64,000 nt of DNA from Hydrogenophaga sp. PAMC20947. GTDB taxonomy: Bacteria; Pseudomonadota; Gammaproteobacteria; Burkholderiales; Burkholderiaceae_C. Positions 45,673 through 52,934 of this stretch are shown one piece after another (position 1 is the first letter of the stretch; every line of letters starts with the position of its first letter). The notes beneath the pieces were generated by a model. That model ran no database searches. It was not told the origin of the DNA and saw only the letters and a list, made by a program, of their open reading frames with translations. The stretch is from the NCBI RefSeq assembly GCF_004795855.1, contig NZ_CP039252.1, forward strand, positions 1,240,001-1,304,000, given 5' to 3'. A program made the position numbers and the translations under genes.

Positions 45673-45964
45673 GCCCCCGCCTGCAAAAGCGGGCGAGGGC
45701 GGACGCCACGCTCGAGCTTAGTCCTCCAGTGTCGCTGCGCGCCGAGGGTATGCGCAACGACACGGCCGCCTGCAAGCACCTGTCGCCATCGCCATTGGAG
45801 GCCAACTGTGTGCCAACGCTGCGCATCAGCGCGCGTGACGACCGATGCGGCACCTACGCCAGCGCGCAGTTCACTGGGTTCGAGCAGGGCAGGCACACGT
45901 GGGTCGGGCACGATGACTTGGTGCACGCGGCCATCGCCTGGCGGCACTTGCCATCGGGCCGGCC
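45673..45964. other. Gap without convincing gene
   Basis: 292 bp between the M23 peptidase and the CPBP protease genes. Open frames are present on both strands but lack a ribosome site and any recognised domain. Confidence 0.4.
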
Positions 45965-46840
45965 ATGACGCGGCGGATGCCTTCATCAACCAGTTCGGTC
46001 GTGATCGGCGAGCCTGTGGCGTACCACGGCGAGACCCCCTCCGCAGCGTCCCTGATCATGTTTTTCGCCCTGGCTTTCGCCTGGTCCTGGGCATGCTGGT
46101 TGCTCGCGCCGGCGCTGCAGGTGGACTCGCCCGTTGCGGCCACAACGCTGGCGTTGGCGGGCGGCTTTGGACCGAGCCTCGCGGCGGTGGTCCTGGTCGC
46201 CTACGGAGCCGGCATGGCTGGCCTGCGCCGCTGGCTGCTGAGGTGCATGCGGTGGCGTTTGCGTTGGCACTGGTTCGTACTGGCCTTTGCATTTCCCGTG
46301 GTCATCATGGGGCTGGCCGCCGCCGCCCACGTCGTCCTGGGTGGCACCTTGCCTCCTTCAAGGGCCGCGGGTCACGTGGGGATGGCGGCAGCGAACTTCC
46401 TGCTCGTTTTCCTGGCAGGCGGCCCGGTGGGAGAAGAGTTCGGCTGGCGCGGATACGCCTTGCCGGCCTTGCAGGCGCGGTGGGGATGGCGGGTTGCCAG
46501 TTTGTTGTTGGGCGTGGTCTGGGCAATCTGGCACCTGCCGCTGTTTTACAGCCCGGGCACGGTGCAGAGCCTCTTGCCAGGGGGCCTGTTCGCGCTCAGC
46601 GCCATCGCCGCCTCGGTGCTGTTTGCGTGGTTGTACAACCGCAGCGGGGGCAGCGTCATTCCGGTGCTGGTGTTGCACACCGCAGTGAATGCCTGGTCCT
46701 TGATCATCCCGGTGATGTTGCTCCCGGATGGCAGCAATCTGCGGCCGTTTCAGCTCGTCGTCGGCATGTTGGTCCTGACGGCCGCAGCGCTGTTGTGCTG
46801 TGGCGGAAAATTGTTCAACAAGTTTGTGGCGCCCGCTTAG
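45965..46840 (+). CDS. CPBP family intramembrane glutamic endopeptidase (1)
   Basis: 291 residues with about eight membrane helices. The CAAX-protease/bacteriocin-processing motifs are visible: GGPVGEEFGWRGYALPAL (catalytic Glu pair and Arg), VWAIWHLPLFY (His) and VLHTAVNAW (His and Asn). Bacterial members are linked to peptide maturation, immunity to bacteriocins or membrane protein processing. It lies in a run of membrane genes with another CPBP gene 730 bp downstream; the two differ in motif detail. Confidence 0.85.
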   Translation: MTRRMPSSTSSVVIGEPVAYHGETPSAASLIMFFALAFAWSWACWLLAPALQVDSPVAATTLALAGGFGPSLAAVVLVAYGAGMAGLRRWLLRCMRWRLRWHWFVLAFAFPVVIMGLAAAAHVVLGGTLPPSRAAGHVGMAAANFLLVFLAGGPVGEEFGWRGYALPALQARWGWRVASLLLGVVWAIWHLPLFYSPGTVQSLLPGGLFALSAIAASVLFAWLYNRSGGSVIPVLVLHTAVNAWSLIIPVMLLPDGSNLRPFQLVVGMLVLTAAALLCCGGKLFNKFVAPA

Positions 46841-46872
46841 GGCTTCGCAGCACATAAAGATGGAGTGACCGC

Positions 46873-47586
46873 ATGTTGCCTTTCACCCGTGAGCAGTTTC
46901 TGGCCGTTTTTGTCACCTACAACGAGGCGGTGTGGCCCATTCATGTGTGGGCATATGGATTGGCGTTGGTGATGTCGGTGCTGGTGATTCGACCCTCGGC
47001 GCAGCGCAGCCGGGTGGTCGCGGGCGGGCTGGCCGCGATGTGGCTGTGGACAGGTGTTGCCTACCACGGCATGAGCTTCTCGGCCATCAGCAACGGGGCC
47101 TGGGGCTTTGCGGTCCTGTTCGTCATCCAGGGCCTGCTGTTTATCGAAGCGGGTGTGCTGCGGGGACGCCTCGCCTTTGGCCAGCCCAAGGGCTGGACCG
47201 CCTGGTTGGGCTGGGCACTGGTGGCCTGGGCCAGCATCGCCTATCCGTTGCTGGGCCAGGTGCTCGGGCACGGCTACCCGGCCATACCGATGTTCGGCAT
47301 CACGCCATGCCCCGTCACGATCTTTACGTTCGGGCTGTTTCTGCTGACCACCGAATCGGTACCTCGGCGCCTGCTGGTGATCCCGGTGGTCTGGTCACTG
47401 ATTGGCGGCAGCGCGGCCTTCTTGTTGGCGACGCCCCAGGATTGGCCGCTGCTCGTCAGTGGGTTCACCGTGCTGGCTTTGCTCAGACGCGATGCTGACC
47501 GCCGGCGGGATGAAAGGGAGCGGCGCATGGTGCGGAGCCAGCCGGGGGGCCTGGACCCCTCTCACCATGAGGCCCGTTTCGGATAG
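46873..47586 (+). CDS. DUF6064-like membrane protein
   Basis: 237 residues with about six membrane helices. The start MLPFTREQFLAVFVTYNEAV and later VWPIHVWAYGLAL match a family I remember as DUF6064, function unknown. It begins 32 bp after the CPBP gene and overlaps the next by 20 bp. The C-terminus is Arg-rich and cytoplasmic. Confidence 0.75.
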   Translation: MLPFTREQFLAVFVTYNEAVWPIHVWAYGLALVMSVLVIRPSAQRSRVVAGGLAAMWLWTGVAYHGMSFSAISNGAWGFAVLFVIQGLLFIEAGVLRGRLAFGQPKGWTAWLGWALVAWASIAYPLLGQVLGHGYPAIPMFGITPCPVTIFTFGLFLLTTESVPRRLLVIPVVWSLIGGSAAFLLATPQDWPLLVSGFTVLALLRRDADRRRDERERRMVRSQPGGLDPSHHEARFG

Positions 47587-48421
47587 ATTCGAAAACAGGG
47601 ATTCGACCCTGTTCGCACGAACTGCCATGTTGATCCTTGCGCTGTGTTTTGGTCTGCGAATAGCAGACGTGTTTCTTATTCGATCAGACGAGTGGTTCGG
47701 CGAACTCATCCTTTCCAAGGTGGTGGGCCTTTCCATCGTGATCGCTTATGCCATCTGGTCAGGCCATGGGCTCGATCGAATCGGTTTTCGAAAAACCTCT
47801 TTCACTTCGGTGATCTGGATCGGCTTCGGGCTGACTGCCGCGGTCATGGCCGCAACTTTCCTGGTCCAGTTCCTCTTTCTCAGGGCGCAGGGAGCAGATC
47901 CGAATTTTTCTGTGGGTATTCAAGGTTTCACCCTTGCCCAGCAAGCTGAAGGACAAAACGGCTTCCTGCCATTTACAAGAATTTTGGTGTTCAATCTGGT
48001 CAACGCAACAATGGAGGAAAGCCTGTTTCGAGGCCTGCTGCTGACCCATCTGGTTGTGACGATGTCCCGAATGCGGGCCAACGTGGTTCAGGCCTTGCTG
48101 TTTGGACTTTGGCACATCGTTTGGCCACTCCGCGCGTTCTACGATGGAGAAATGGCGCTCGGTGCCGCAATGTCTTATGGTGCGGGCTACATGCTTGTCG
48201 CAACGATGATGGGTTTTGCATGGGGGTGCTTTTTCATCTGGTTCCGCAGCTTGTGGGTCGGCATTTTTGCGCACGCATTTCAGAATATCGCACTCAATGT
48301 CTTTCAAATCACGACTGCGGCGGGCGCATCCGGGTTGGCGCTTTTCACCACGCTGGAGGCCTTGGTGTTCGTGGCGCTGTTGCCTCTTGTTTTTGGGTTG
48401 TCGAAGCGGTGGCGGGGGTGA
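47567..48421 (+). CDS. CPBP family intramembrane glutamic endopeptidase (2)
   Basis: 284 residues with about seven membrane helices. Motifs are NATMEESLFRGLLLTHL (EExxxR), FGLWHIVWPLR (His) and FAHAFQNIALNVFQ (His/Asn). This belongs to the same superfamily as the previous CPBP gene but a different subgroup. Start at 47567 overlaps the DUF6064-like gene by 20 bp; an internal ATG at 47627 is an alternative. Confidence 0.8.
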   Translation: MRPVSDRFENRDSTLFARTAMLILALCFGLRIADVFLIRSDEWFGELILSKVVGLSIVIAYAIWSGHGLDRIGFRKTSFTSVIWIGFGLTAAVMAATFLVQFLFLRAQGADPNFSVGIQGFTLAQQAEGQNGFLPFTRILVFNLVNATMEESLFRGLLLTHLVVTMSRMRANVVQALLFGLWHIVWPLRAFYDGEMALGAAMSYGAGYMLVATMMGFAWGCFFIWFRSLWVGIFAHAFQNIALNVFQITTAAGASGLALFTTLEALVFVALLPLVFGLSKRWRG

Positions 48422-48467
48422 TGGGCCGACACGAAATTGAATCTGACCATGCCGCCTAGGAGACAAA

Positions 48468-49004
48468 ATGCGTGAGATTTGGCAAGGTCCGGTCACAGGA
48501 GAAGACACAAGCTCCAGGTTCCTCCACTGTGCACTCAGCTGCGGGTTGCTCCTGATACCCGCCATTGCATGGAACCTGGCGTTCACCAGCAAGCTGATGC
48601 CCCCGGCCGCGATGTCAGAGTTCTGGCGGGACATTCCTCGCCCATTGGGGTTGATCGAGAACTTGCTCCGGGCTTTGGTGTTCGGTCTTCCCTTCGCGAT
48701 GCCGCTTTGCATTGCGAAAAAATCAGAACGGCGCGCTTTGCTGGTGTTCGTGCTGGGGACGCTTGTCTATTTCGCCAGTTGGTTGGCCTTGATGTATTGG
48801 CCCCATAGCGCTTGGTCGTCAAGTATTCTGGGTTCACTTGCCCCTGCGTACACGCCGATTCTGTGGCTCCCCAGCCTTGCGGTGCTGGGCAAGCGCCTCT
48901 TTTGGGGTCACTTCTATCGCTGGTGGATGTATCTTCTTGTCTGTATCGGACTCCTGGCGGCGCACATCACCCACGCCGCCATCGTCTACAGCCGGTCTGC
49001 GTGA
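48468..49004 (+). CDS. Membrane protein of unknown function
   Basis: 178 residues with about four membrane helices (LHCALSCGLLLIPAIAWNLA, LRALVFGLPFAMPLCI, LLVFVLGTLVYFASWLALMY, LLVCIGLLAAHITHAAIVY). No motif I recognise. It follows the second CPBP gene by 46 bp and is probably in the same transcript. Confidence 0.65.
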   Translation: MREIWQGPVTGEDTSSRFLHCALSCGLLLIPAIAWNLAFTSKLMPPAAMSEFWRDIPRPLGLIENLLRALVFGLPFAMPLCIAKKSERRALLVFVLGTLVYFASWLALMYWPHSAWSSSILGSLAPAYTPILWLPSLAVLGKRLFWGHFYRWWMYLLVCIGLLAAHITHAAIVYSRSA

Positions 49005-49177
49005 GGATCGTCCGTTTTCCCCTGCGACTGCCCAAGAATCATGACGGAAAGCCCGAAGAAGGCAGCCGGTGCAATGCTTGCAGTTCCTGCTGGTGCCACT
49101 GCGATGGCTGTTGCAGGGAGCAGGGGAGGCGGGGGTCGGTATTCCGACGGATTGACCGCTCCTTGACGCGGTTTTCG

Positions 49178-49233
49178 AGGCGAAGTTGGAAACTTCGGCG
49201 CATGGTCACACGCCAAGGGTTCGAAACCCGAAT
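49178..49233 (+). other. Cluster of three short hairpins, tRNA-like arms
   Basis: CGAAGTT-GGA-AACTTCG, GGCG-N10-CGCC and GGGTT-CGA-AACCC follow one another; the last contains TTCGAAA, the T-loop sequence of a tRNA. The acceptor and D arms cannot be drawn, so it is not a functional tRNA. It may be a tRNA or attachment-site relic, or a structured terminator. Confidence 0.3.
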
Positions 49234-49565
49234 GCGGAACAATTGAGAACAGGTGTGGAACGGCCGGGCCCGCCGAAGGGCGAGCGCCCACCAAGCGTTC
49301 AGTCCAAGGTGCCCAGCAACACGGCCTGCAACACCAGACGCCTGACTTTGGGTGCGCGTGCTGTGGCATCAACGTTGCGCCTGCGGGATCTTGGTGATCC
49401 TTCTGTCCGGTGTTTGGGCGGTGTTTTCGCGTATGTTTCCAGAGCAGTCAAAAATGGGTGTGGAAATCCAGCGCGGATGGTCCGCAGCGACCAGGCTGAC
49501 CGGTGGTCATGGACATAGGCGCTGGATCCCACGGGTGCAGCTTGCGGGAGCCGGGTTACGGTGTC

Positions 49566-49581
49566 AGTGCGCTGGCGCACA
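49566..49581 (+). promoter_or_regulatory. Crp/Fnr-type palindrome, site f
   Basis: AGTGCG-CTGG-CGCACA. No good -10 hexamer at the usual spacing was found on the plus strand (CCCGTC at +32). The only downstream gene is the CsbD remnant, so the promoter may have decayed with it. Confidence 0.5.
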
Positions 49582-49723
49582 CAGGCGAATAAATGGACGA
49601 TCCCCGTCACAGAGAACCCCAGCAGCGGGAGTCAACGTTCGATAGCGCACTGACGCTGGCGTTCGCTGGTCTTACAAACGCGGCAGGGTGAGCGCCGGTA
49701 TTCGCCCCAACCAAAGGACTCAC

Positions 49724-49795
49724 ATGAACTGGGACACCATTCAAGGCAACTGGACACAACTCATGGAATGGGAGGCCAAGGCCGAAACAACCTGA
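49724..49795 (+). pseudogene. Truncated CsbD-family start
   Basis: MNWDTIQGNWTQLMEWEAK then stop after 23 residues. The opening MNWDxIxGNWxQ is the standard start of the second CsbD subgroup, which is normally 60-70 residues. Palindrome site f lies 143 bp upstream. A truncated relative of the csbD gene at 30972. Confidence 0.7.
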
Positions 49796-49864
49796 GGGAT
49801 ACAGGCTCCGCTCTGCCCGCCCTGGGGGCGACTACCGGCCTCGGGGCGGCGCGCAAGGCAACGG

Positions 49865-50566
49865 CTATTGCTGGACTTCGGTCAGCTCTTTGTAGAGCAG
49901 CTTGTCTGCGGCGTAGCAGCTGCAAGCCTGCGCCTCCAGCGCCGAGCGGTCCAGCACGGTGAGTTCGCCTCGGTGGTATTTGATCAGGCCGTTTTGCTGG
50001 AACTCACCCGCAGCCTCCGTCACGCCCACGCGCCGTACACCAAGCATCAGCGCCATGAATTCCTGTGTGACGTGAAAACAGTCGGCCTGTGCGCGGTCCT
50101 GGCTCATCAGCAGCCAACGCGCCAGACGCGGGCCAAGCATGTGGAAGCGCTCACAGGCCGAGGCCAGGGTCTGCTGGTGCAGCCTCACCAGCAAACTGGT
50201 TTTCATCACTTGGCGCAGCTCAGGGCTGGCGATGCATTCCTTTCGCAGAGCCTCGGCTTCTATGCGCCAGCTTTTTCCTGCGCCCTGGACCAGCGCACGC
50301 CATGGCGTCTTGGCCAGGCCCAGCACCAACTCCGAGCCCAGCATGGATTCACGCCCCACCATGCCCACTTCCAGCGCGGGGTAGTCGTCCACATCGATTA
50401 CCAGCGAAATAAAGCCCTCAAGCGGGAAGTGGGCGTGACTGAGCGGCTGTCCGCGCACGCTGAGCTCGGCGGACAGCTCCAAGTCAAATGGCTCACACTG
50501 GTCCAGTAGGCGCTTGCGCGCTGCCTGGGGCAGTTGCTGAATCAGATCGTTTTCGGCTTGTGGCAT
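49865..50566 (-). CDS. Crp/Fnr family transcription regulator (module 2, distal)
   Basis: 233 residues. It has the barrel domain with AHFPLEGFISLVIDVDDYP and VGRESMLGSELVLG, dimer helix region ERFHMLGPRLARWLL, and HTH with VTQEFMALMLGVRRVGVTEAAG. It lacks Fnr-type cysteines. It diverges from the other two regulators in the effector domain, so the signals may differ. Palindrome site g with CACACT at the expected spacing lies upstream (start 50566), consistent with autoregulation or cross-regulation by the other Crp/Fnr proteins. Confidence 0.92.
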   Translation of the reverse strand: MPQAENDLIQQLPQAARKRLLDQCEPFDLELSAELSVRGQPLSHAHFPLEGFISLVIDVDDYPALEVGMVGRESMLGSELVLGLAKTPWRALVQGAGKSWRIEAEALRKECIASPELRQVMKTSLLVRLHQQTLASACERFHMLGPRLARWLLMSQDRAQADCFHVTQEFMALMLGVRRVGVTEAAGEFQQNGLIKYHRGELTVLDRSALEAQACSCYAADKLLYKELTEVQQ

Positions 50567-50686
50567 TTAGAGAGCTTTTTCATTGGGTGTTCAGCAGCAC
50601 CCAATAGGGGTGACGTCTGAACGGCGACCCGCACCCGTGCACGCGACCATCCGAGCTCTAGTGTGGTGCATGGCCAGCGCAATGAC

Positions 50687-50702
50687 TGTGCGGCAGCGCA
50701 CA
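50687..50702 (-). promoter_or_regulatory. Crp/Fnr-type palindrome, site g
   Basis: TGTGCG-GCAG-CGCACA, perfect arms. CACACT is centred 32 bp downstream; the Crp/Fnr gene starts 94 bp after it. Confidence 0.65.
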
Positions 50703-50771
50703 TGGCATCGCAGCGAAACTCACGAAAACCGAGGATCGCGTGGTGATACCGAGAAACCCAGGGTGCCCCCA

Positions 50772-50849
50772 TGGGCGCAGGAGGTCGTACCGTGCGAGAC
50801 CGGTTTCTCGCGGGTTGCAACCGATGTTCCTTCTGCCGCGCAGGCTCCT
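50772..50849 (+). repeat. Dispersed 78-bp repeat, copy 2
   Basis: Copy of 23051-23128 with six mismatches in 78 bases. Located just past the stop of a minus-strand Crp/Fnr gene. The internal GCGAGA-CCGGTT-TCTCGC hairpin would be transcribed as the 3' end of that gene and may act as a terminator or RNA-stability element. Confidence 0.75.
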
Positions 50850-50859
50850 GGCGCCATCC

Positions 50860-51591
50860 CTAAGCAGCCAGTTTGTCGGGCAGCAATCGGTCGTATTCGG
50901 TCTTCACCACTGCGTAGCACTCGCAGACGCGCGCTTCCAGCCCAACGCGGTCGAGCACCGTGATATGGCCACGCGCGTACTTGATCAGGTCGAGCTTTTG
51001 CAGCTTGAGCGCCGCTTCGGTCACGCCTTCGCGGCGCACGCCCAACATGTTGGCGATCAGTTCTTGCGTCATCACCAGCTCGTTGCCGCTCAACCGGTCC
51101 AGGCTCAGCAGCAGCCAGCGGCAGAGCTGCTGGTCCAGCGAATGGTGGCGGTTGCACACGGCGGTCTGGGCCATCTGCGTGATGAGCGCCTGGGTGTAGC
51201 GCAGCAACAGGTGCAGCACCGGGCCAGATCGGCCAAACTCTTCCTTGATGTCGGCCGCGCGCAAGCGGTAACCCTTGCCAGCGCTTTGCACTACGGCGCG
51301 GCTCGGTGTGGTTTCGCCGCCCATAAAAAGCGCTATGCCCACCAGGCCCTCGTTGCCCACCACGGCGATTTCCGCCGAGGCGCCGTCTTCCATCACGTAC
51401 AGGAGGGAAACGATTGCATTGATAGGGAAATACACGTGGCTCATAATGCCACCGGATTCGTACAGCACTTGTCCCAGTGGCAGGTCCACCGCTTCCAGCA
51501 AGTGCCCGATGCGCAGCCACGCTGGCGTGGGCATGGCGGCCAACAGCTGGTTGGCCGTCTGGTCAGGCGATAGTTTGAGGGAGGTTCCCAT
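50860..51591 (-). CDS. Crp/Fnr family transcription regulator (module 2, proximal)
   Basis: 243 residues. It is the closest paralogue of the module 1 regulator: GNEGLVGIALFMGGETTPS, AVCNRHHSLDQQLCRWLLL and MTQELIANMLGVRREGVTEA. The recognition helix differs from module 1 by one residue (RREGV against RRESV), suggesting a similar DNA target. Palindrome site h with extended arms CTGTATGT and ACATACAG lies about 100 bp upstream. Confidence 0.92.
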   Translation of the reverse strand: MGTSLKLSPDQTANQLLAAMPTPAWLRIGHLLEAVDLPLGQVLYESGGIMSHVYFPINAIVSLLYVMEDGASAEIAVVGNEGLVGIALFMGGETTPSRAVVQSAGKGYRLRAADIKEEFGRSGPVLHLLLRYTQALITQMAQTAVCNRHHSLDQQLCRWLLLSLDRLSGNELVMTQELIANMLGVRREGVTEAALKLQKLDLIKYARGHITVLDRVGLEARVCECYAVVKTEYDRLLPDKLAA

Positions 51592-51693
51592 AGATGATCT
51601 CGAATCGGAGAGTTGGGAAGTTGGGGCGATGCACGTCCATTGGACAGCAATGTGTCAATTAGATCCAGTTTAGGCGTATCCACTTGCGCTGTA

Positions 51694-51709
51694 TGTTCGG
51701 CAACGCACA
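51694..51709 (-). promoter_or_regulatory. Crp/Fnr-type palindrome, site h (extended arms)
   Basis: TGTTCG-GCAA-CGCACA at the core, flanked so that CTGTATGT (51689-51696) and ACATACAG (51707-51714) are perfect inverted repeats. TAAACT is centred 32 bp downstream, then the Crp/Fnr start 76 bp further. Confidence 0.7.
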
Positions 51710-52049
51710 TACAGAACACGTTATGTCTGGTGATCGATAGATCCCGAGTTGCTGGCCCGGATCGCCATCAAATACGCGTTGCACGGCTTTGTCCTGCATG
51801 GCCTGCAGGCCGTACGAGGCCTGACACCTCGAACACCACACGGTCCCGTCGCACTGATGGGTGCACCCACGCTGCTCAGCGCCTTGTTGATTGATTTCCT
51901 GGTGTCGTTGTCGATGGGTGCCGTCATGGGCCCGACCGCGCGGCGTTGTTGGCTCGAGCGCGAAGCGGTGGCGCCACAGCCGTCGGCGCCCAATGGGGGA
52001 GCTGATGGCGAGCCTCGGGACTGAATTCCCTCGCAGCGCTTTGCGCTAC

Positions 52050-52085
52050 CCCCACCAAAGGGGCGGCACCGGCCGCCTGGTGGGG
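52050..52085 (-). terminator. Terminator hairpin of the module 2 kinase operon
   Basis: Outer arms CCCCACCA and TGGTGGGG enclose inner arms GGCGGC and GCCGCC around a 4-nt loop, a very stable stem. It lies 15 bp after the stop of the minus-strand receiver-PAS gene. No T-run follows. Confidence 0.6.
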
Positions 52086-52100
52086 CTTGGGCATCACCGC

Positions 52101-52934
52101 TCAGGCGATCGGCAACGGGATTATCTCGACGCCGAAACCCCGGTAGCCCGTGAGTGTGCAGCGGGTGTCGAACATGGGCGTTCCGCTCACCCGGTATTGC
52201 CGGGGTGTGCCATCGGGCAACACCCGGTTGATTACCACGTCGAGGAACGGGCTGCGCGCCGCGATTCGGGCCTGCAGCATCTGGCGTTCGGTTTCGTTCC
52301 AACCCTGGCTGTCGGATGGCGGGCCGGCCCCGTCTTCATCGGTCGGTCCTGGCAGCCCCAGCATCTCCAGTACTGGCCCCGACACTTTGGTGAAGTGCCC
52401 CTCGCTGTCTTGCTCCCAATACCAATCGGTGGACAGTTCGGTCAGCGCCCGGTAGCGCGCTTCGCTCTCGCGCAACTCAGTGGTGCGTTCCAGCACCACC
52501 TGTTCCAGGAACAGATTGTGTTTGGCCAGTCGCTGGTGCAGCAGGCGCACTTCGATCAGGTTGCGGATGCGCGTCTGCACTTCAACCAAATCAAAGGGCT
52601 TGCTCACGAAGTCTTTGGCACCGGCCTGCAGGGCTCGCAGCTTGTGGTCCGGTTGCGCCGTGACCACCAATACCGGCACGTAGTCCCCGGTGGCGGCGGC
52701 GTTCAGGCTCTCCATCACCTGGAAGCCGTCCATGCCGGGCATCTGCAGATCGAGCAGGATCAGGTCGTAAGGTGTCTGCTGGTGCATCGCCGCCACGGTG
52801 TTTGGGTTCGTGGTGCTGAACACGCTCAGGTAGCCCGCCTGGTGAAGCATGTCTTCGAGCAGTTCCACATTGGCGGGCTGGTCGTCAACGATGAGGATGC
52901 GTGCGTTGAGCACGTCTTGGGCGGTGATGGTCAT
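52101..52934 (-). CDS. Receiver-PAS response regulator (module 2)
   Basis: 277 residues. Receiver with ILIVDDQPAN, phosphoacceptor Asp62 (LILLDLQMPG) and KPFD, then a linker TTELRESEARYRALTELS and a PAS-like domain (WYWEQDSEGHFTKVSGPVLEMLG). It aligns with the module 1 protein over the full length. No DNA-binding domain. Its start overlaps the kinase stop by 4 bp. Confidence 0.9.
   Translation of the reverse strand: MTITAQDVLNARILIVDDQPANVELLEDMLHQAGYLSVFSTTNPNTVAAMHQQTPYDLILLDLQMPGMDGFQVMESLNAAATGDYVPVLVVTAQPDHKLRALQAGAKDFVSKPFDLVEVQTRIRNLIEVRLLHQRLAKHNLFLEQVVLERTTELRESEARYRALTELSTDWYWEQDSEGHFTKVSGPVLEMLGLPGPTDEDGAGPPSDSQGWNETERQMLQARIAARSPFLDVVINRVLPDGTPRQYRVSGTPMFDTRCTLTGYRGFGVEIIPLPIA

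Larger units (their letters stand above)
49005..49864. other. Region of gene remnants and hairpins
   Basis: 860 bp with no intact gene. It contains a cluster of small hairpins near 49178-49233, palindrome site f and a truncated CsbD start at 49724. It looks like a decayed part of the island. Confidence 0.55.
50567..50859. other. Gap between two Crp/Fnr genes with repeat copy 2
   Basis: 293 bp that holds site g (50687-50702) and the second copy of the 78-bp repeat (50772-50849), which ends 10 bp from the stop of the upstream Crp/Fnr gene. No gene is supported. Confidence 0.6.
51592..52100. other. Intergenic region with site h and a terminator
   Basis: 509 bp between the module 2 regulator and receiver-PAS genes. 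It holds palindrome site h (51694-51709) and a strong hairpin at 52050-52085. A plus-strand frame at 51749-52024 has no support. A transcript break is therefore likely between the kinase/receiver pair and the Crp/Fnr gene in this module. Confidence 0.6.

Noticed and set aside
45669..45968. Small plus-strand frame after the M23 gene
   Set aside because: No ribosome site or domain, and composition is unlike neighbours.
49201..49233. tRNA gene
   Set aside because: A T-loop-like sequence is present but the acceptor and D arms cannot be formed, and the T stem has only three pairs in tRNA geometry.
51749..52024. Plus-strand frame with a membrane-like stretch between module 2 genes
   Set aside because: Non-ATG start, no ribosome site, overlaps the area before a minus-strand terminator, and no recognised family. 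Left as intergenic.
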